Source: Aquabacterium soli (GTDB lineage: Bacteria > Pseudomonadota > Gammaproteobacteria > Burkholderiales > Burkholderiaceae_C). Taken from it: a stretch of DNA of 64,000 nucleotides. Below the pieces are notes generated by a model. That model saw only the letters and a program-made list of their open reading frames with translations. It was not told the DNA's origin and ran no database searches. Within the stretch, counting starts at the first letter, position 1, and each line of letters starts with the position of its first letter. Below, piece after piece: positions 57,275 to 64,000 of the stretch. The position numbers were made by a program, and so were the translations under genes. The DNA is taken from positions 1 to 64,000 of the forward strand of contig NZ_RSED01000021.1 of assembly GCF_003933735.1 (NCBI RefSeq). The letters run 5' to 3'.

Positions 57275-57910
57275 GTGCTCATTAATTTAGGCTTGTTTGA
57301 CGATCACGACATCGTGCGAGCGGGCTTTCGCTACATCCTGAGTCAACACAGCGACATCGAGATCAAAGCCGAAGGCAAGACGGGCCGCGAGGCGCTGGCG
57401 GCCGTTCGCAGCCAGGATCTGCATGTGGCGGTGATCGACTTGTCCATGCCCGACCTGTCCGGCATGGATGTGCTCAAGCAGGCCAAGGCAATCAAGCCAG
57501 AGCTGTCGATCCTGATCCTGAGCGCTTATTCTGAAGACCAGTACGGCCTGAACGTGCTCAAGGCGGGCGCCAGCGGCTTCCTCAGCAAGGAGCTGGCGGC
57601 GGAGCAGTTGGTGTCCGCCGTTCGCACTGTGGCCGCGGGGCGCCGCTACATCAGTCCCCGCCTGAGCGAAATGCTCGCCCTGGGCCTGACGCAGGACATC
57701 GAGCAACCCCCTCACTTGCGCCTGTCCGAGCGCGAATTCCAGATCTTCTCCAAACTGGTGGTGGGTCGCAGCGTGACCGAGATTGCTGACGATCTGTGCC
57801 TGAGCTCCAAGACGGTCAGCACTTACCGCAGCCGGCTGCTGGAAAAGATGGGGTTCAGGACGAATGCTGACCTGACCCAATATGCCGTCAAGAACAACCT
57901 GATCACTTGA
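57275..57910 (+). CDS. NarL/FixJ-family response regulator
   Basis: A 211-residue two-component regulator. The receiver domain (1-120) has acidic residues Asp9/Asp10, phospho-acceptor Asp55 (VIDLSMPD) and Lys near 105 (FLSKEL); the LuxR-type HTH is about 148-205 (RLSEREFQIFSKLVVGRSVTEIADDLCLSSKTVSTYRSRLLEKMGFRTN). GTG 57275 is chosen because GAGGAG lies 7 nt upstream; another GTG at 57239 lacks a good site. It is likely the partner of the HK at 58564, and may bind the palindrome at 57136. Confidence 0.92.
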   Translation: MLINLGLFDDHDIVRAGFRYILSQHSDIEIKAEGKTGREALAAVRSQDLHVAVIDLSMPDLSGMDVLKQAKAIKPELSILILSAYSEDQYGLNVLKAGASGFLSKELAAEQLVSAVRTVAAGRRYISPRLSEMLALGLTQDIEQPPHLRLSEREFQIFSKLVVGRSVTEIADDLCLSSKTVSTYRSRLLEKMGFRTNADLTQYAVKNNLIT

Positions 57911-57922
57911 GCCAGAGCCGCC

Positions 57923-58516
57923 ATGAAGCAAATGCTTCCCCTCTTTGCGACTCAATATGGCCGCCCCCCGCCATCGCGCCTCGACATGCCCTTGTCCCTG
58001 CAGCACGCCATGATCCTGCAGTCAGCCCCATCGCATTTGTTGCAGCCACATGCTGTGGCGCTTCCGACGACCACGAAGTCGCCAGGGGCCCCTTCACAAA
58101 CCGGCACGAGCGCCCAGCCTCGCAGGGTGGTCGATCGAGCCGTTCAGGTGCAGATCGTCGAGGATCTTCCAAGGGTGCAGCAACTGCTGCGGCAACTGGT
58201 GGAGCAGCCGGGCCGTTTCGAGGTTACCGGCATCGATGACACCGAGCACGAGGCCTTTCAGCGCAGCCAGTCACAGCCGCCCGATGCGTTGGTGGTGGAC
58301 CTGAACTTGAGACAGGGTTCGGGCCTGGGCCTGATCCACGCGGTGCGCAAGCTGTACGGGGCTTCTCCGACTGGCCCGCTGGTCATCGTGGTGACCAACC
58401 ACACCATGCCGGTGCTGGAGGCAGCCTGCATCAAGGCGGGGGCAGATCACTTCCTGGACAAGAGCCGCGAATTGCCCCGATTGGCGGCCCTGCTGAACCA
58501 GGCCTTCTTCCCCTGA
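57923..58516 (+). CDS. Stand-alone receiver-domain protein with N-terminal extension
   Basis: A 197-residue protein. Residues about 75-197 form a receiver domain (acidic pair Glu80-Asp81, phospho-acceptor Asp126 in LVVDLNLRQGSG, Lys in FLDKSREL) with no output domain. The first about 70 residues are low-complexity (Pro/Ser/His) and may be partly untranslated: a start within the frame is possible. It is 12 nt downstream of the NarL-type regulator, so probably co-transcribed. It may act as a phosphate sink or scaffold for the adjacent kinase. Confidence 0.8.
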   Translation: MKQMLPLFATQYGRPPPSRLDMPLSLQHAMILQSAPSHLLQPHAVALPTTTKSPGAPSQTGTSAQPRRVVDRAVQVQIVEDLPRVQQLLRQLVEQPGRFEVTGIDDTEHEAFQRSQSQPPDALVVDLNLRQGSGLGLIHAVRKLYGASPTGPLVIVVTNHTMPVLEAACIKAGADHFLDKSRELPRLAALLNQAFFP

Positions 58517-58563
58517 GCCAGCCCCGCCCTGGATAGCAGGAGCGGTACGAGTGATGATGGCGC

Positions 58564-60018
58564 TCAGGCGCCTGACGATGTCACGGCACTTGCGGCGCTC
58601 GCCTCGCTGACGCCAGCCGCCCCACCTGAAGAAGGCACCGGGATGGTTGCTTCGATGGTGGTACCTTGCCCAGGCGCCGTCTGAACATTGAAACGACCTT
58701 GCAGCGCGCGAACCCGGTGCTGCATACCAGCCAGGCCGTGGGTAAGGTGATCCGCCTGGAACTGGGCAATACCGATACCGTCGTCCTTCATGATCAGCAC
58801 ATAGTGTCCCTTCTCTTGGGTCAGGCCAACTTCGAACAAGCGCGCCTGGGCGTACTTGACCGTGTTGTTGAGCGACTCCTGTACCAGCCTGAACAGGTCG
58901 ATGGCCACGTGAGAGGGCACCTGGATGTCTTCAGGGATGCTCACGTCGCAGGCGATGTCGGCACGGTCACACGCCTCCTGCACATGCCACTGGATGGCGG
59001 CTGCCAGCCCAAGGTGATCCAACAACGAGGGGCGCAGGTTCTCGATCACGCGCCGTTTGAGGTTGACAGCCTCGTCCAGCGCGTTGGACAACTGCGACAA
59101 ACGTTCCTGGACCGGTGGCGGGGCCGCGGCTGCGTGGCCTTGCAACCAGGCCACGTCCAACTTGGCAGAAGTCAAGATGGCCCCAAACTCGTCGTGCAGG
59201 TCACGTGCCAGAGAACTGCGCTCGCGCTCGGCATTGTTCTGCAGGTACGTGGACAGCGCCGACAGCTCTTCGGTGCGTTCGGTCACGGCTGTTTCGAGCT
59301 GAAGCGCATGCTCCTTGAGGCGCCGCCGGCTTTGCTCGCGGTCATGAAAATTGCGGACCATCATCGTGCCGAGGATGGAGAGGAAGGCCAGGTTTAGGAA
59401 CACCACCAGGCCCACGCCCCAGCGCTGCTGCAGAAACAGCCTGGTCAGGTTGTCCGTGCGGATCTTGGTCTGCTTGCCCAGCTCTTCATCGAGCTTGCGG
59501 GTGGTCTGCGCGATCTTTTCCATCAGCGTCAGGCCCACATCCGTGTGCAGCGTGGCCAGGGCCATGCCCGGCTGGCGGTCACGTGCCATGTGCAGCGTCA
59601 CGTTGAGCTCGTCGAGCTTTTCCTCGACCAGGGCGCCCAGTTGGACGGCGTCTTTGCGCAGCGGCGACTGGTCTCCCAAGGTGGACAACAGGCTCGACTG
59701 CGCGGAGCGTGCCGCCGCCATGGCCTTGTCATAGGGGGCGAGGTAGCGATCTTCCTGGGTGATGAGGTAGCCACGCTGGCTGGACTCGGCCGCCAGCAAT
59801 TGCTCGCGCACCCGCAGCACATAGGCCTGGGAATCGATGGCGCGACGCCCTTCGATGCGATTGATCGAGATCTCGGAGAAGGCCAGCTCCGACACTGCGA
59901 ACACCAGCACCGACACCACCGCCGTGAGCACCAAGGCCAGCAGAACCCGGGGCGGCACGGCTTCGTACCATGCCACGGGGTGGGCATCGGTTGGAACGGT
60001 AGAAGGGGAAGAAGACAA
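58564..60018 (-). CDS. CHASE3-type sensor histidine kinase (HisKA_3/NarX-type)
   Basis: Has TM1 (about 24-44), a CHASE3-like periplasmic helical domain (about 46-200), TM2 (about 201-221), a coiled coil, and HisKA_3 with phospho-acceptor His275 (SLARDLHDEFGAILTSAK). The HATPase_c domain has VQESLNNTVKYAQA and DDGIGI, with HGLAGMQHRVRALQG as in NarX/DegS kinases. The start is uncertain: TTG 60018 (484 residues) is chosen because AAGGGAG lies about 6 nt upstream; the frame stays open to 60177. It is convergent to the two regulators, whose NarL class fits a HisKA_3 kinase. Confidence 0.88.
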   Translation of the reverse strand: MSSSPSTVPTDAHPVAWYEAVPPRVLLALVLTAVVSVLVFAVSELAFSEISINRIEGRRAIDSQAYVLRVREQLLAAESSQRGYLITQEDRYLAPYDKAMAAARSAQSSLLSTLGDQSPLRKDAVQLGALVEEKLDELNVTLHMARDRQPGMALATLHTDVGLTLMEKIAQTTRKLDEELGKQTKIRTDNLTRLFLQQRWGVGLVVFLNLAFLSILGTMMVRNFHDREQSRRRLKEHALQLETAVTERTEELSALSTYLQNNAERERSSLARDLHDEFGAILTSAKLDVAWLQGHAAAAPPPVQERLSQLSNALDEAVNLKRRVIENLRPSLLDHLGLAAAIQWHVQEACDRADIACDVSIPEDIQVPSHVAIDLFRLVQESLNNTVKYAQARLFEVGLTQEKGHYVLIMKDDGIGIAQFQADHLTHGLAGMQHRVRALQGRFNVQTAPGQGTTIEATIPVPSSGGAAGVSEASAASAVTSSGA

Positions 60019-60112
60019 ACAGGGCTCCCTTGGGACAGACGAGTATCCGCTGGAACCAGGAACGGCACCACGGGCAATGGACCCCGATTGTGCCCAACTT
60101 GCAGCGGCATGC

Positions 60113-60144
60113 AAAAAGGCCGACGGCAATGACTGCCATCGGCC
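60113..60144 (-). terminator. Intrinsic terminator of the DUF1328 gene
   Basis: On the minus strand GGCCGATGGCA and TGCCGTCGGCC pair around GTCAT, followed by TTTTTGC. It lies 67 nt after the DUF1328 stop and just before the kinase gene on the same strand, separating the two. Confidence 0.85.
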
Positions 60145-60210
60145 AAAAGGTGCCCCCGCAGGGGGAGACAAGGGCACCGAACAACCCGGTCTGGGTGGTC
60201 CGTGTCAGCG

Positions 60211-60375
60211 TCAGGCTCGTCGGAACAAGCCCAGCACCAGCGACACGACAAATCCAATCAGGAAGATGAAGAACAATACCTTGGCGATCGAAGCGGCGCC
60301 GGCAGCAATGCCACCGAAACCGAAGACCGCGGCGATCAGCGCGATCACCAAAAAGACAGCGGCGTAGTGCAGCAT
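60211..60375 (-). CDS. DUF1328 (YtjA-type) small membrane protein
   Basis: A 54-residue protein: [20 protein letters not shown], then [22 protein letters not shown] and a LVLGLFRRA tail. It has two transmembrane helices and is a clear DUF1328/YtjA family member. These are often induced by general stress. GGAGAC precedes the ATG. It is followed by its own terminator and preceded by the DUF883 gene on the same strand (54-nt gap). Confidence 0.92.
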   Translation of the reverse strand: MLHYAAVFLVIALIAAVFGFGGIAAGAASIAKVLFFIFLIGFVVSLVLGLFRRA

Positions 60376-60429
60376 GATGGTCTCCTGTCGTTCAGAGGGT
60401 TGAGGACGCCGACACCGGAATGATCCGGA

Positions 60430-60729
60430 TCAGCGGCGGGCGGCCAGCGCGCCGATGACGATGCCGACAGCAGCACCGACACCAATGGCTTGCCAGGGAT
60501 TGGCGTGGACATACTCGTCGGTAACCTTGGCCGTCTTGCGGGCACGGTCGCTCACGTCGGTGCCAAAGGCGTTCAGCCGGTCTTGAGCCTGGTGCAGGGC
60601 ATTCTTCAGGCGGGCGGTCACTGCGCTGGCCTGATCGGCAGCGTCGTCACCGGCGGTGTTCAGCAGCGTGCGGGCTTCGACCAGGATCTTGTCGAGTTCC
60701 TTGGCGGCGATTTGAGGGGACTTGCTCAT
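60430..60729 (-). CDS. DUF883 (ElaB/YqjD/YgaM-type) inner-membrane protein
   Basis: A 99-residue protein. A long amphipathic helical region (about 8-70) leads to the C-terminal motif VHANPWQAIGVGAAVGIVIGALAARR, the DUF883 transmembrane anchor. In E. coli such proteins bind ribosomes and the membrane in stationary phase. ATG 60729 has AGGAGA upstream; longer frames lack it. It is co-oriented with the BON and DUF1328 genes. Confidence 0.92.
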   Translation of the reverse strand: MSKSPQIAAKELDKILVEARTLLNTAGDDAADQASAVTARLKNALHQAQDRLNAFGTDVSDRARKTAKVTDEYVHANPWQAIGVGAAVGIVIGALAARR

Positions 60730-60793
60730 GGTGTTTCTCCTGTGCATAGGTTGCGGGCCGGTTGATCCTCGGGAGATCAACCGTTGTTGGCCT

Positions 60794-61126
60794 TTACTTC
60801 AGGCGGATGTCGTTCTTGACGGCCTTGACGCCCTTGACGTTGCGGGCCAGGTTCACGGCCTTGGCAGATTCCTCGGCTGTGTTGGCGAAGCCGCTGAGCT
60901 GCACCGTGCCCTTGAACGTCTCGACAGAGATGTTCAGCGCGCTCACAGTCTTGTCTTCCACGAAAGCAGCCTTCACCTTGGTGGTGATGACGCTGTCGTC
61001 CACCGTTTCCCCGAAGCTGGCTTGCTTGGAAGAGCTGGCGCAACCGGTCATCAAGACCATGGAACCGCCCGCCAGGGCCGTCAGAGACACAAACAGCGGG
61101 GTAATCAAGAGGCTAGATCGCTTCAT
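60794..61126 (-). CDS. BON-domain lipoprotein (OsmY-like)
   Basis: A 110-residue lipoprotein. The signal ends at lipobox MTGC with Cys29, and a single BON domain follows (about 43-108: DDSVITTKVKAAFVEDKTVSALNISVETFKGTVQLSGFANTAEESAKAVNLARNVKGVKAVKNDI). BON proteins associate with membrane phospholipid and osmotic or envelope stress. It precedes the DUF883 gene by 64 nt. The 269-nt gap upstream (61127-61395) is divergent to the hybrid kinase. Confidence 0.9.
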   Translation of the reverse strand: MKRSSLLITPLFVSLTALAGGSMVLMTGCASSSKQASFGETVDDSVITTKVKAAFVEDKTVSALNISVETFKGTVQLSGFANTAEESAKAVNLARNVKGVKAVKNDIRLK

Positions 61127-61289
61127 ACTGGGCTCCAGTCAATGTCAAGATATCGGTCATGCATTTGTTGTCAGGTTGACGCCTGGCCTTTGTCTACATG
61201 ACCCCTTTGGTGATTCCAATGTAAGAATGTTGGCGTCCGGAGGCTGTCAGCCCGGCCTGATGAGCAGGGACAGGACTTGCTGATCCCGC

Positions 61290-61307
61290 TGTCAGTCAAT
61301 GCTGACA
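61290..61307. promoter_or_regulatory. 18-bp palindrome between the BON and hybrid-kinase genes
   Basis: TGTCAG-N6-CTGACA, with the spacing of NarL/FixJ-type sites, lies 88 nt before the hybrid-kinase ATG. Single TGTCAG half-sites recur nearby (around 61170 and 61245). No factor can be assigned. Confidence 0.4.
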
Positions 61308-61395
61308 TTTCAGATGTCCGCCGCCCTGGAACGTTGTCCGTGCATGGCCGGTAGTCATGCGCTCACCGGCGCCCTCAACGGGGCGTGTGTCAGCG

Positions 61396-64000
<2,605 letters not shown>

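Overview
This window looks like a chromosomal core segment of a GC-rich betaproteobacterium of the order Burkholderiales. The evidence is gene order (leuC-leuD-leuB-asd-fimV-truA-trpF-trpB-trpA-accD-folC-cvpA-purF-metZ), a beta-type sdhCDAB-sdhE-gltA block, and an AcnD/PrpF-type methylcitrate operon. The genus cannot be fixed from the sequence alone; the Comamonadaceae or the Rubrivivax/Leptothrix/Aquabacterium group is a reasonable guess. I see no rRNA, CRISPR array, insertion sequence, prophage or plasmid function.

Layout. (1) 1-19912, all on the minus strand: a tRNA-Ala(GGC)/tRNA-Glu pair downstream of gltX, then amino-acid, purine, folate and fatty-acid genes (metZ, purF, cvpA, a SPOR protein, folC, accD, trpA, trpB, trpF), truA, the polar-hub gene fimV, asd, and leuB/leuD/entericidin/leuC. 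(2) 19913-20906: about 1 kb without genes, dominated by two diverged copies of a roughly 280-bp element facing each other. (3) 20907-45595: a carbon-metabolism supercluster. It holds gltA, sdhE, sdhBADC and a GntR/HutC-type regulator (minus strand), then divergent mdh, a chemoreceptor, a CitE-like lyase, a GMC oxidoreductase, and the 2-methylcitrate regulon (PrpR, prpB, prpC, acnD, prpF) with a PrpR palindrome and a sigma-54 promoter, ending with acnB. (4) 45596-49548: a small coiled-coil protein, then a GbsR/MarR-type regulator followed by a tightly packed membrane/redox operon (DUF393, membrane protein, SDR, DoxX-like, DUF2269). Two near-identical 20-bp operators flank the regulator gene. 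(5) 49549-55605: a YgjP-type metallopeptidase, exonuclease I, a BAHD-type acyltransferase (unusual in bacteria), a DUF4148 protein, a LysR regulator and a FabH-like ketosynthase. (6) 55606-64000: small envelope/stress-type proteins (glycine-zipper lipoprotein, OmpA-like, DUF1328, DUF883, BON lipoprotein) surrounding a NarL-type response regulator, a stand-alone receiver and a CHASE3-type histidine kinase. A large hybrid-type histidine kinase then runs off the right edge.

How it fits together: region 3 concentrates citrate synthase, both aconitase-type enzymes, succinate dehydrogenase, malate dehydrogenase and propionate oxidation in about 25 kb. It has two separate local regulatory signals, an 18-bp palindrome at the gntR/mdh divergence and the PrpR/sigma-54 site at the prpR/prpB divergence. 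Region 4 looks like a self-contained regulon and is the best candidate for an undescribed system. Region 6 looks like a two-component module embedded in envelope-stress genes. Motif assignments come from reading the sequence; no database search was run.
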